Assembly (NCBI GenBank): GCA_013360915.1
Contig: JABWAT010000007.1
Location: 1-64,000 of the forward strand
Source: Bacteroidota bacterium
Lineage (GTDB): Bacteria; Bacteroidota; JABWAT01
Length of the DNA: 64,000 nt
Direction: 5' to 3'
Every line of letters begins with the position of its first letter. The first letter of the stretch is position 1. Below are positions 35,001 to 43,078 of this stretch, piece by piece. Under the pieces are notes generated by a model. The model saw only the letters and a list, made by a program, of their open reading frames with translations. It did not search any database and was not told the origin of the DNA. The translations under genes were made by a program, and so were the position numbers.

Positions 35001-35457
35001 CGCCCTTATAGGTTCCTGCCCAAAGCCGGTCGTTGCGGTCAAAAAAGAGCACCTGAGCCCGGTCGTCGCTCAGGGTGGTATGGTCTTCGGGATTGCTGTT
35101 GAATCTCTGAATGGTTCCGGTCAGCGGATCGAGACGGTTAATGCCCTCGCCCCATAAACCAAGCCAGATATGTCCGTTTTTGTCAATCTGAATTGTGCTG
35201 ATGTTGCTTCCGCTGAGGGCAGGGGTGGTCGATTGGTCGTAATATTTCATTTCGTAGCCATCAAACCGGACGAGCCCGTTTTCGGTGCCAAACCACATGA
35301 ATCCATCAGGAGATTGCCGGATGGAATAGACAGAGAGGTGTGGAAGACCTTCGGGAATGCCAAACTGAAGAAAATCACGTGCCGGCTGTGCCAGAAGGGA
35401 AGTAATGGGCAAAAGGAGCGCCAATAGCAGAGAGGAAGACCGATTGTTCATCATCAT
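32068..35457 (-). CDS. Propeller-domain sensor histidine kinase
   Basis: The 1129-residue protein starts with a signal peptide (LLLALLLPITSLLA-Q). Residues ~30-690 are reg_prop blades (repeats such as DGFMWFGTENGLVRFDGYEM, GHIWLGLWGEGINRLD, GNIWAGGRGMGIRKYN) arranged as two periplasmic seven-bladed propellers. A Y_Y_Y domain follows (about 700-785; RYKYQLTGFDDNWIDA), then one transmembrane helix near 790-812. The cytoplasmic part has a coiled coil, a DHp domain with phosphoacceptor His near 872 in VAGVAHEINNPVNFIH, and an HATPase (INQVFMNILVNAFDAIPG, GTGLGLAISYDII). It lacks a receiver and an AraC domain, unlike hybrid sensors of this type. It is divergent from the TonB-receptor operon. Confidence 0.95.
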   Translation of the reverse strand: MMMNNRSSSLLLALLLPITSLLAQPARDFLQFGIPEGLPHLSVYSIRQSPDGFMWFGTENGLVRFDGYEMKYYDQSTTPALSGSNISTIQIDKNGHIWLGLWGEGINRLDPLTGTIQRFNSNPEDHTTLSDDRAQVLFFDRNDRLWAGTYKGGLNRYQAETSTWAHYHAEPGKSGGLISERIWSMAETRDGRLLVGTENGLQMLRPDETGFETLIGPANRPVSMKGLQIRTLAVHPDGWVWFGTDNGLFRIHPETRQIQPASQFFPVSIPDPIINQIHFEKSGNIWIGTYRRGLMIYQPGGKSMVQAGDRTTGFNGYDVRVIFEDRTGNIWAGGRGMGIRKYNLQYQKFFGLPATTHDGFPSNSLDILSITGTPDGTIYFGTNGQGLHVLKPGKDELGYLSPPGSAASGPDAVQALYYDSRSRLLWLGTRNYGLWAFNEQFKPVYQFGFPSGQTGSISGNSIRSVLVDDEGLLWVGTKGNGLNRIDLNLKKTRVFINEPDNTASLQSNDIRFVARSADSSLWVGTDGGGISRLKPGTFQFENWSTGRASDFRLSNNDVTCFFQSPDGKIWVGTDGGGVNIIDPTNGRVSVLDQSRTGHPVICGITGDVGGQIWIQTLTGITRYNPATGQSRLYRPGDGIPSSIFNINSIYRTSWSSLYMGGIQGVTTFNPEKLTENMQVPPVSLTGFRIFNREWTGDSSITAKKILHLSPEENFFTVSFASLDYVNPRNNRYKYQLTGFDDNWIDAGDRRYASYSNLNGGTYTFRVIGSNNDGLWNPAGASVTIVVHPPFWKTWWFQLLLLLALGLAVWVVIYSRTSFIRSVNRGLESEISKRTTELRDKNLELEKTIRNLHDTQAQLFQQEKMASLGTLVAGVAHEINNPVNFIHSSIPPLSHDIAELIREIEARDYQQAKMLAAIDSGDLDRLKVLGQQTDQQERAIYISELKAEMDVLLKGIESGSNRTAEIVKSLRTFTRVDEDTWKRFPVTEGLDSTIQILSPKWKNRVEVVKDYNDVPDIDCYPGQINQVFMNILVNAFDAIPGSGKVTVRVRKKKQSVEIVISDTGTGIPKDIMERIFEPFFTTKQVGKGTGLGLAISYDIITRHQGTISVSSDAGKGTTFTIVLPVNQQSD

Positions 35458-35922
35458 GTGTAAATCTAAACAAATTCAGACCATGAAGGTACAGTATTCC
35501 GGATAAAACTGGCTGTACCTAGCTTTCTGGTGATAAAAAATTGTGATCTCGAATCCATGGACTTCTGCCTGTGGGGGGTAAAAAACTCCATTTCTGATTC
35601 GGTCTTCAGGTCTGTCACCAGGATGTTACATGACCACGAACCGTAATGAGTAAATAAAGAAGCCATGTATGATTTGTTTGTAATTCTCACTTTGATCAAT
35701 TGATTTAATAAGTTAATCGCAAGGATGGATTTGGCTCAGAAAAAACAAAAAAAGTGATTATTGAATGTTAAGCCATTGTTACCGGATGGAAGCGCTTAAT
35801 CAAATCTTAATGATCGGTTCATTTTAGGGGAAAAGGGGTGCCGGACCTTTGCACCGTTCCGTTGAAGTGTGAAAGGCGGGACGTGTGTGAAAGTGTGTGA
35901 AATAATTGGTGAGTACAATTTT
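35458..35922. promoter_or_regulatory. Divergent intergenic region with GTGTGAAA repeats
   Basis: This 465-base gap separates the sensor kinase from the TonB-receptor gene. GTGTGAAA occurs three times close to the receptor start: 35867-35874, 35885-35892 and 35895-35902. A TTTGTTTGTAATTCTCACTTTG stretch around 35668-35690 resembles an FCB promoter but is not convincing. AT-rich sequence with A-runs fills 35700-35760. No gene was found; the short open frames here have no supporting features. Confidence 0.4.
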
Positions 35923-38718
35923 ATGAAGAAAGTCTTGATTCTCTTTTTTGCGGTCCTCTCAGGTGTTGCCTCAGTTTCCGGGCAGACCACCGGCATTATT
36001 ACCGGTAAGGTGGTTGATAAACAAACCGGTGAGGAGCTGATTGGTGCAAACGTCCGTGTTGCTGATACCCAGATCGGGGCATCCAGTGATATTGATGGTA
36101 ATTACCGTATAGCCGGTGTGCCGGCCGGTCCGGTTTCGTTGAAAATTTCCTATGTCTCTTACAGAACCCAAACGATAACAGGTGTCAAAGTCGTCCCTGG
36201 TCAGGTGACCCGGCAGGATGTGCTTCTGGAACTGGAAGAAGTTCAGACAGAGGAAGTTCTGGTTGAAGCCACAGTTGTAAGGAACTCGGATGGGATTCTG
36301 CTTCTCGACCGCAAGAAATCTGCAACCATCATGGATGCCATTTCTGCTGAACAGATTAAAAAATCCACCGATTCGAATGCCGGTGATGCCATGAAGCGGG
36401 TGACAGGAGTGACGGTGGTTGGCGGAAAATTTGTTTACGTACGCGGACTGGGTGAGCGGTATTCAAACACCACCCTGAACGGTGCTTCCGTTCCTTCGCC
36501 TGAGCCAGAGAAAAAGGTCGTTCCCTTCGATATTTTTCCTTCTTCCCTCATTCAGAACATGACAACGAGCAAGTCATTCACTCCCGATCAGTCGGGTGAT
36601 TTTGCCGGTGGATCGGTACAGATCAGCACGGTGGAATTTCCTGATCAGGAGACATTCAGTTACAGCATCGGATCTGGATACAATTCGAACACTCTGGGAA
36701 AATCGGTCCCGACGGCAACCACCAGCGGATCGCTGGATTTTCTTGGTTACGACGATGGAACCCGGGCTTTGCCATCCGACTATAAATCCCGGCTGACCAC
36801 ACTGTACACAGGACCCGATAAAGCGGCTGATTTTTCCAGATCCCTGAAGTCTGGTTATGGAATCAGTAATCAGACGGTTGCCCCCAACCAATCTTATTCG
36901 ATGACCTACGGAAACCAATTTGACCTGGGTGTGCCGGTAGGGGTGATTGCAGCTGTCACCTATTCCAATTCTGGTAATTACACCGAAGAGGATCAGTTTT
37001 TTCCTTCCGCCGAGTCGCTTCCGACTTATGAACTTGATGGCCGGTCTGGAAACAATTCTGTTCTGTGGGGCACCATCCTGAACGGATCTGTTAAATTATC
37101 AAATTACAACAAATTGTCATTCAAGAATCTGTTCAACACTTCCAGCGATGCGGAAACCCGAGTTGAAGAAGGGATTCTGAGCAGGTCGGGAGGCGGATAC
37201 ATCAGAGCCACCCGTGAAAAATTTGTATCCCGCAGTTTACTCTCCTCTCAGGTTGCCGGGGAACATCATCTGGCCAGCCTTCTGAATACCCGTGCAGAGT
37301 GGAAAGCCACTTACAGCCGGGCCATGCGCTCTGAACCGGATACCCGTGAATCGGTCTACCAGCAGGAGCAGAATGGACAATTTGCATTTGCCAACAATTA
37401 TGGATCATCGAATGGCCGCTTTTTCAGTGACATGGCCGATAATGATGTGAATCTGAAACTGGACCTCAGCACTCCTTTCACCCAATGGGACGGATTTGAT
37501 GCCACGCTGAAATATGGTGGAGTGGTTAAGCACCGTACCCGTGATTTTGATGGAGTTCGTATCCAATATGGATTGACCAATACCAGTTCTGATAGCCGTT
37601 TTCTGAATCCGGCCGACCTGCTGACACCTGATCAGATTGGTTCCGGGCTGGTTTCCCTTTCCAATGCAACGGCTGATACCGATGGATACGAAGCCACCGA
37701 AAACCATGCAGCAGGTTATGCCATGGTGGATATGCCGGTTTACCCGGGTCTGCGAATGATTACCGGGTTCCGTTATGAACAGAATACCATTGACTTGTCG
37801 GTTTACAATCCGTTGACCAATGCAAGCGGATTTGTTCTGCCGACCCGTTCATCCGGTGACATGTTGGGAGCCTTCCACCTTGTTTATACGCCGGTGGATA
37901 ATGTGAATTATCGTTTCGCGGTTTCACGCACCCTTGCCCGACCTGAATTCCGGGAACTGGCACCCGCATCTTACTACGATTACAAATCTGCTCAGATCGG
38001 AAATCCGTTGCTGAAGGATGTTGCCATCACCAATTATGACCTCCGCTGGGAATGGTTTGTAAAACCCGGTGATATTGTGGCCGTATCTCTGTTCTACAAG
38101 GATTTCACCAATCCGATTGAACAGGCCTACATTGACCGTTCCGGAACCACGGTGACGGTTCCGGTTAATGCAAACACGGCCTATAACATGGGAATGGAAA
38201 TTGAACTCCGTTCCGATCTCGATGTGCTTCATTCATCGCTGTCCGAATTCAAATTTATTTCGAACGTCACACTGGTAAAATCTGAATCCGGATTTAATAA
38301 AAACCAGAATCTGCAATACTACTTCGGTAATCAGTTCGAAGAAATTTCTCCTGCCGCCATCACCAATCTGAAGCGCCCCATGCTGGGTCAGTCGCCCTAT
38401 GTGATCAACACCATGCTGGTGTGGGATCGCGAGGAATGGGGAAGCAATGTATCGCTGGCATACAACCGGTTCGGAGAGAGAATTTCCACGTTCGGAATTG
38501 TTTTCGGATCGCTGCGTGTGGATGACATTTATGAAATGCCGCGTGATCAGGTGGATCTGGCATATTCACAGAAATTTTTTGAAAAATATTCGTTTAAAAT
38601 GAACGTAAGAAATCTGCTGAACGATGAGACCATTTTCCGGTTTGGAAAATCCGGAGACGTTCATCGCAGCTATCGCACTGGTATGTCGGTTTCAGCAGGG
38701 ATTTCTTATTCACTCTGA
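35923..38718 (+). CDS. TonB-dependent outer-membrane receptor
   Basis: The start is taken as ATG 35923, where a signal peptide begins ([21 protein letters not shown]); the frame also runs upstream to a GTG at 35869. The 931-residue receptor has an N-terminal carboxypeptidase-regulatory beta-sandwich (about 24-105; GTVVD-type [17 protein letters not shown]), a plug (about 125-235; [26 protein letters not shown], in part), and a 22-strand-type barrel to the end with [19 protein letters not shown] and the C-terminal [15 protein letters not shown]. Such receptors import siderophores, glycans or cobalamin using TonB energy. The next two genes encode lipoproteins 25 and 52 bases downstream, so this is an operon. 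The ligand is unknown. Confidence 0.95.
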   Translation: MKKVLILFFAVLSGVASVSGQTTGIITGKVVDKQTGEELIGANVRVADTQIGASSDIDGNYRIAGVPAGPVSLKISYVSYRTQTITGVKVVPGQVTRQDVLLELEEVQTEEVLVEATVVRNSDGILLLDRKKSATIMDAISAEQIKKSTDSNAGDAMKRVTGVTVVGGKFVYVRGLGERYSNTTLNGASVPSPEPEKKVVPFDIFPSSLIQNMTTSKSFTPDQSGDFAGGSVQISTVEFPDQETFSYSIGSGYNSNTLGKSVPTATTSGSLDFLGYDDGTRALPSDYKSRLTTLYTGPDKAADFSRSLKSGYGISNQTVAPNQSYSMTYGNQFDLGVPVGVIAAVTYSNSGNYTEEDQFFPSAESLPTYELDGRSGNNSVLWGTILNGSVKLSNYNKLSFKNLFNTSSDAETRVEEGILSRSGGGYIRATREKFVSRSLLSSQVAGEHHLASLLNTRAEWKATYSRAMRSEPDTRESVYQQEQNGQFAFANNYGSSNGRFFSDMADNDVNLKLDLSTPFTQWDGFDATLKYGGVVKHRTRDFDGVRIQYGLTNTSSDSRFLNPADLLTPDQIGSGLVSLSNATADTDGYEATENHAAGYAMVDMPVYPGLRMITGFRYEQNTIDLSVYNPLTNASGFVLPTRSSGDMLGAFHLVYTPVDNVNYRFAVSRTLARPEFRELAPASYYDYKSAQIGNPLLKDVAITNYDLRWEWFVKPGDIVAVSLFYKDFTNPIEQAYIDRSGTTVTVPVNANTAYNMGMEIELRSDLDVLHSSLSEFKFISNVTLVKSESGFNKNQNLQYYFGNQFEEISPAAITNLKRPMLGQSPYVINTMLVWDREEWGSNVSLAYNRFGERISTFGIVFGSLRVDDIYEMPRDQVDLAYSQKFFEKYSFKMNVRNLLNDETIFRFGKSGDVHRSYRTGMSVSAGISYSL

Positions 38719-38743
38719 TTTTACACAAACACAGGAGATATCC

Positions 38744-40066
38744 ATGCACAAACTGCTCAAACTGAGTGCCTTTTCACTCATGACTGCCCTGGCCTTTGTG
38801 GCCTGCGAAGAAGAAACCACTGATGAGGCTGCTTCAACAACGCCCATTGTCAGTGACACGGTCATTGTCGGACCCTTTACCTCCCGGGTAGAACTGTCTG
38901 CATCTAAAACCTATTTGCTGAAGGGATTTGCTTCGGTTGAGGATGGAGGAGAGCTCGTAATTCCTGCTGGGACAAAAGTGGTCGGTGATTTCGTCAGCCG
39001 TGGTACTCTTATCGTGAAAAGGGGTGGTAAACTGACAGTTAATGGTACGGAAACCAATCCTGTTGTTTTTACCTCTCAGCGTGCGGCCGGTTCGAAAGCC
39101 CGTGGTGACTGGGGAGGAATCATCATCAATGGTCGATCCACGAATAACCTTCCTGGTGGTATCGGAACTTCTGAAGGCAATGGTGGCACATTTGGTGGTG
39201 GCGCCAGCCCGAACTCTGCAGACAACAGTGGTTCAATCCGGTATCTGCGGATTGAGTTCGGCGGAACCAAGGTTTCTCCTGATAATGAGGTCAATGGTCT
39301 GACTTTAAATTCAGTCGGATCGGGAACCACCATTGAATATGTGCAGACTCACTTTATTGCTGACGATGGCTTTGAGTGGTTTGGCGGAACCGTGAATGCC
39401 AAGTATCTGGTATCATCGGGTAATGATGATGATTCCTTTGATATTGACAATGGGTTTACCGGAAAACTGCAATTCATTTACGCCATTCAGGATCCCGCAT
39501 TGGCCAACCGTGGTCATGAAGTGGACAATGATTCGAAAGGATCTTCTGCAACACCGCTTACCATGCCGACGATTTACAATGCCACCATTGTGGGTGCAAC
39601 CACCGGAACACCTTCCTCGGTAAAAGCCAATGATGATGACAACGATGGTTTATACTTCCGCCGGAACTCAGCAGGAAAAATGTATAATTACATTGTGACC
39701 AATTTCCGCGGATATGGATTCAATATTGACGGAACCGGATCGGTCAACAAGGCAAAACGTGATTCGCTTTTTGTTAAAAATTCGATTCTGTTCAACAATA
39801 AATTCGGTGCAAATAAAGGTGGATATGAAGTATCCTTCAAGGGAGATACCACTGGTGTGGCTGCTCTTCTGACGGCCTGGGGAGTAAAAGTTCAGGATCC
39901 GCAACTCGGTTCTCTGACCTTTGAATCAAACAATCCGGTTCCGGCTGCCACCGTGACGGGAGCCACTCCGCCATCTGACGGGTTCTTTACCACTTCTGCC
40001 ACGTATATCGGTGCCTTTGGAACCACCAACTGGACATCCAACTGGACCAACTTTGCAAAGAAATAA
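38744..40066 (+). CDS. Surface beta-helix lipoprotein partner of the TonB receptor
   Basis: The start at 38744 has an AGGAGA site and a lipoprotein signal (Cys near residue 21 in MTALAFVAC-EEE). The 440-residue protein is rich in short strands and Asn/Gly turns, as in right-handed parallel beta-helices. It belongs to a family common beside TonB receptors in FCB bacteria: signature stretches are YLLKGFASVEDGGELVIPAG, GTLIVKRGGKLTVNG, KARGDWGGIIINGR, DNSGSIRYLRIEFGGT, GTTIEYVQTHFIADDGFEWF and DSFDIDNGFTGKLQF. The beta-helix suggests glycan or protein binding at the surface. It is the second gene of the operon, with 25 bases from the receptor stop. Its function is inferred from context. Confidence 0.85.
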   Translation: MHKLLKLSAFSLMTALAFVACEEETTDEAASTTPIVSDTVIVGPFTSRVELSASKTYLLKGFASVEDGGELVIPAGTKVVGDFVSRGTLIVKRGGKLTVNGTETNPVVFTSQRAAGSKARGDWGGIIINGRSTNNLPGGIGTSEGNGGTFGGGASPNSADNSGSIRYLRIEFGGTKVSPDNEVNGLTLNSVGSGTTIEYVQTHFIADDGFEWFGGTVNAKYLVSSGNDDDSFDIDNGFTGKLQFIYAIQDPALANRGHEVDNDSKGSSATPLTMPTIYNATIVGATTGTPSSVKANDDDNDGLYFRRNSAGKMYNYIVTNFRGYGFNIDGTGSVNKAKRDSLFVKNSILFNNKFGANKGGYEVSFKGDTTGVAALLTAWGVKVQDPQLGSLTFESNNPVPAATVTGATPPSDGFFTTSATYIGAFGTTNWTSNWTNFAKK

Positions 40067-40118
40067 TTTCTGAAAAATCAGGTTTCTGGTGGAGGAACCC
40101 TCCACCGGATCTTTCTAA

Positions 40119-40625
40119 ATGAAACAAATCGTTTTTATCAGTTTTTTGTTCACAGCCTTAATCGGATGCAAGCCAACCGGGTCTGACTTTGTTCCCCTGT
40201 CGGCTGGTGTTTCCTCGATGGATTCGGTGGCCATCCGTTTTATCGCTGCGTTGAATGAAGGGGACACGGCAGCCATCGGGAATCTGGTCATTTCTGAATA
40301 TGAACATAACCAGTTGCTGTTACCCGAATTTCACCTGCATTATCCGGCTGCCACACCTGATCAGGCCGATGTGATCTGGGAAAATCTGAGTAAAAAAATT
40401 CTGAAAGGCAGCCTGTACCTGATTGGTAACCACATGAAACGAAATTACCAATTCAAATCGCTGACCTTCGAAGATCCGGTTGAAGAATTTAAAACTTTCA
40501 GGATACATACCAACAGTCTGCTGACGGTTCTGGATTCAACTGGAGCGGAGCGATCGTTTAAATTATTTGGTTCGGTTGTGGAACGAAACGGTCAGTACAA
40601 GATCCTGTCGTACCGCGAACCCTGA
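40119..40625 (+). CDS. Small lipoprotein of unknown function
   Basis: I do not recognise this 168-residue protein. It has a lipoprotein signal (FLFTALIGC, Cys near residue 17) and then an alpha/beta domain resembling SnoaL/NTF2-like folds in its helical start (AIRFIAALNEGDTAAIGNLV) and strand-rich C-terminus (YQFKSLTF, KTFRIHTNSLLTVLDS, RSFKLFGSVVERNGQYKILSY). It is the third gene of the TonB-receptor operon, 52 bases after the beta-helix lipoprotein, and is followed by a terminator. No good ribosome-binding site is visible, which is common in FCB genomes. Its role probably concerns the same substrate as its neighbours. Confidence 0.75.
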   Translation: MKQIVFISFLFTALIGCKPTGSDFVPLSAGVSSMDSVAIRFIAALNEGDTAAIGNLVISEYEHNQLLLPEFHLHYPAATPDQADVIWENLSKKILKGSLYLIGNHMKRNYQFKSLTFEDPVEEFKTFRIHTNSLLTVLDSTGAERSFKLFGSVVERNGQYKILSYREP

Positions 40626-40656
40626 CTTTCCTTTTCTCACCTCACACACACACAAA

Positions 40657-40702
40657 CCCTGGGACCATCTCTGCCGCCCGGCAGAGACCCCGGGGCTTTT
40701 TT
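40657..40702 (+). terminator. Terminator of the TonB-receptor operon
   Basis: An inner stem CTCTGCC/GGCAGAG (40669-40675/40680-40686), extended by imperfect C/G-rich outer pairing, is followed by a six-base T-run. It lies just before the convergent SRAP gene. Confidence 0.85.
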
Positions 40703-40704
40703 AT

Positions 40705-41391
40705 TTAAAGCAATTGGGTGAGCGGTAAAACCGAATCGGGCTCCTGATAGGATACTTTTCCGATGGCTGGTGTCACCGGAAACATATCGAGCTGATCACC
40801 GGGAAATGGCACCAGCAGGTGCAGAAGATCGCTGCCAGGCTGAGAACCCAGCCAGGCGTCATGGGCCTCATCGGGAAGAATGACCGGCATGCGGTCATGA
40901 AGGGGTTTCATAAAGTCATTGGCCGCCGTGGTTACAATCGAAAAAGTGGACAGGAATTCACCTGTTTCAGGATCGGTCCACCCATTGAACAATCCGGCCA
41001 TGGCAAACTGATCACGGTTTTTAAGGCACACCCGGTATGGCTGTTTGCTCTTTCCGCTGGTTTTCCATTCATAGAATCCATCGGCAATGACCAGACATCG
41101 CTGAGAGGCAAATGGTTTTTTCCAGGTGGGTTTTTCGAGCAGGGTTTCTGACCGGGCATTGAATGTCTTGTAGGCATCGGACCGGGTTTTATTCCAGGGC
41201 TGAAGCAAACCCCACCGCATCCAGTCGGTGAACAGACGGTTTCCTTCGCGGCGGATGACAGGAAGCGACATGGTGGGTGCGGCGTTGAAAATGGGATTGG
41301 AGTGGACCTCGTCATACTGGCTTTTCCGGTAATTCATCCACTCTTCATAGGTGGCAAAGTCGGATCGTTTAAGCGAATACCGGCCACACAT
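40705..41391 (-). CDS. SRAP (HMCES/YedK-like) abasic-site processing protein
   Basis: The 228-residue protein begins MCGRYSLKRSDF: Cys2, exposed after methionine removal, is the catalytic residue that forms a thiazolidine with an abasic site in single-stranded DNA. It continues with NARSETLLEKPTWKKPF, RCLVIADGFYEWK (catalytic Glu) and FAMAGLFNGWTDPETGE, then HDRMPVILPDEAHDAWL with the conserved His. These are the full SRAP signatures. The protein shields abasic sites at replication forks. It is encoded two bases after the class II amidotransferase gene and on the same strand, so the two form a small operon. Confidence 0.93.
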   Translation of the reverse strand: MCGRYSLKRSDFATYEEWMNYRKSQYDEVHSNPIFNAAPTMSLPVIRREGNRLFTDWMRWGLLQPWNKTRSDAYKTFNARSETLLEKPTWKKPFASQRCLVIADGFYEWKTSGKSKQPYRVCLKNRDQFAMAGLFNGWTDPETGEFLSTFSIVTTAANDFMKPLHDRMPVILPDEAHDAWLGSQPGSDLLHLLVPFPGDQLDMFPVTPAIGKVSYQEPDSVLPLTQLL

Positions 41392-41393
41392 GA

Positions 41394-42251
41394 TCAGGCA
41401 AGCAGAGTGGAAGGCTTGGCCTTCCGGGTTAAGATGCCCTCGACAAAAAACGGGTTGGGTAAGGCCTGAAAAGACCAGGAGCCATCGGCGGCGATCACGA
41501 GTTGCTGATTCAGCGGAAACTCGGTCCAGGAGTCATCATCGGTATACAGTTTTTCGCTGGCAGCTATTATTCCACCCGGGAAGTATTTGCTTTGCGAGGC
41601 ATAATACAGACTCGCTGATTTTTCAATGTTGGTGTACCTGGTGATGACCACCGTTTTTCCATCGGTAACCGCCAGATTGAGCACCAGATCGGTGTTTCGG
41701 GTGACGGCCATGCTGTTCAGGTGATCGATGAGGGTAATCATGGTTGCAGCCAGATCGCGGGAATCCGATTGGGACAGCAGGGTTAGATAGTAACCAAAGA
41801 CGTGCTCTGAATCGGTGGTTCCCTGTATGTTCTCATAAAATGGATCGGCGATCCGTTCACGGAGTGCTCTGAGAAATCCTTTTCTGAAATCGGATACCAC
41901 GCCGTTGTGCATAAAAAGCAGGTTTTCCCACTGGAACGGATGGGAGTTGGCCTGATGGACTGGCAGGCCGGGACTGGCCGCACGGACGTGCATGAAAATG
42001 GTATCGGACAGAATTTTGTCGGAGATGCGCGGCAGGTTGATATCGTGCCAGAGCGGTTTCTCGCTGGTAATCAGGGCGGGTTCTGAACTGAGAGACTGAT
42101 TGTACCACCCGAGTCCGAATCCATCGCCATTCAGCGGGGCGGCGACCATTTCACGGGGCTTCTGTGCCAGGCGGATGAAATTATGAGAAGGTGAGTAAAT
42201 CACCTGTTTCAGGGGGATTGCGGGGCCCCGGTACACGGCCATTCTGCACAT
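41394..42251 (-). CDS. Class II glutamine amidotransferase-like protein (YafJ/EgtC type)
   Basis: The 285-residue protein starts MCRMAVYRGPAIPL, so the nucleophile is the N-terminal Cys2 after methionine removal, as in Ntn hydrolases. Further family motifs are NGDGFGLGWYNQ, FMHVRAASPG, QANSHPFQWENLLFMHNGVV (substrate carboxylate site) and GTTDSEHVFGYYL. YafJ/EgtC members cleave gamma-glutamyl bonds, for example in ergothioneine synthesis; the target here is not known and no ergothioneine genes are nearby. It sits two bases upstream of the SRAP gene. It is cytoplasmic, and both genes run toward the TonB-receptor operon terminator. Confidence 0.9.
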   Translation of the reverse strand: MCRMAVYRGPAIPLKQVIYSPSHNFIRLAQKPREMVAAPLNGDGFGLGWYNQSLSSEPALITSEKPLWHDINLPRISDKILSDTIFMHVRAASPGLPVHQANSHPFQWENLLFMHNGVVSDFRKGFLRALRERIADPFYENIQGTTDSEHVFGYYLTLLSQSDSRDLAATMITLIDHLNSMAVTRNTDLVLNLAVTDGKTVVITRYTNIEKSASLYYASQSKYFPGGIIAASEKLYTDDDSWTEFPLNQQLVIAADGSWSFQALPNPFFVEGILTRKAKPSTLLA

Positions 42252-42337
42252 TTCGTCCTCTTTCCGGTGCGAATTCTGTTTTAATTTTGTATTATCGGGA
42301 AGATATTAAAACCACCGGATAAATTAAAAAGGATGGT

Positions 42338-43048
42338 ATGAACCGGGAATTTCACCAATGGCACAGCAGCCGCCTCGGCCGGGACATGGAGATGCTGGTT
42401 TTTGGTCACGGGGGAACACCGGTTATTGTCTTTCCGACCAGCAAGGGCCGGTTTTTCGAGTACGAAGACCGGGGAATGGTTCAGGCCCTTTCGTGGCATC
42501 TGGATCAGGGATGGATTCAATTGTTCTGTGTGGATAGCATTGATTCTGATTCCTGGTACAACTATTCGGCCCATCCGGCCCACCGCGCCTGGATGCACTC
42601 CCTTTACGACGGCTACATCCGCAACGAAGTGGTTCCCTTCATCCAGTATAAAAACACCAATCCGTACCTGATCACTACCGGATGCAGTTTTGGCGGATAC
42701 CATGCAGTGAATTTTGCATTCCGCTACCCCGATGTGGTGAAAAAGGTCGTCAGCCTGGGTGGCATTTTTTCCATCCGTGACTACATCATGGGATGGTTCG
42801 ATGACAATTGCTATTTCAACTGCCCGACCGACTTCCTTCCCGGTGTCAGCGGTGCGCAGCTCGAGGGACTCAAACAACAATCGATTATCCTGGCCGCCGG
42901 CGAGCACGATATCTGCCGGGGCTACAACGAGGCTTTCGTACATCAGATCTATGAAAAAGGAATCTGGTACACATTCGACCTGTACCCGGGCGCCGGTCAT
43001 GACTGGCCCTGGTGGCAGGCGTGGATTCAAAAATATCTGGCTATTTAA
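42338..43048 (+). CDS. Esterase-family alpha/beta hydrolase
   Basis: The 236-residue protein has the putative-esterase (EstD-like) pattern: EMLVFGHGGTPVIVFPTSKG at the start, nucleophile Ser in LITTGCSFGGYHAVNFAF, ILAAGEHDICRGYNEAFV for the acidic residue, and GAGHDWPWWQAW for the His. The remaining sequence is typical of a group found beside glycan genes in several phyla. The gene is followed after 30 bases by the giant GH13 gene in the same direction, so esterase and glycosidase are probably co-expressed; a role in deacylating or transferring acyl groups on a glucan is inference. No signal peptide, so cytoplasmic. Confidence 0.87.
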   Translation: MNREFHQWHSSRLGRDMEMLVFGHGGTPVIVFPTSKGRFFEYEDRGMVQALSWHLDQGWIQLFCVDSIDSDSWYNYSAHPAHRAWMHSLYDGYIRNEVVPFIQYKNTNPYLITTGCSFGGYHAVNFAFRYPDVVKKVVSLGGIFSIRDYIMGWFDDNCYFNCPTDFLPGVSGAQLEGLKQQSIILAAGEHDICRGYNEAFVHQIYEKGIWYTFDLYPGAGHDWPWWQAWIQKYLAI

Positions 43049-43078
43049 CCGACAACCGACTGATACAGAGGACGTTAC

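Noticed and set aside
35466-35699. 77-codon minus-strand frame upstream of the sensor kinase
   Set aside because: No ribosome-binding site, no domain, and it lies in the divergent promoter region.
42281-43030. Minus-strand frame opposite the esterase
   Set aside because: The esterase on the plus strand has the GCSFGG nucleophile, acid and His motifs; the antisense frame has none.
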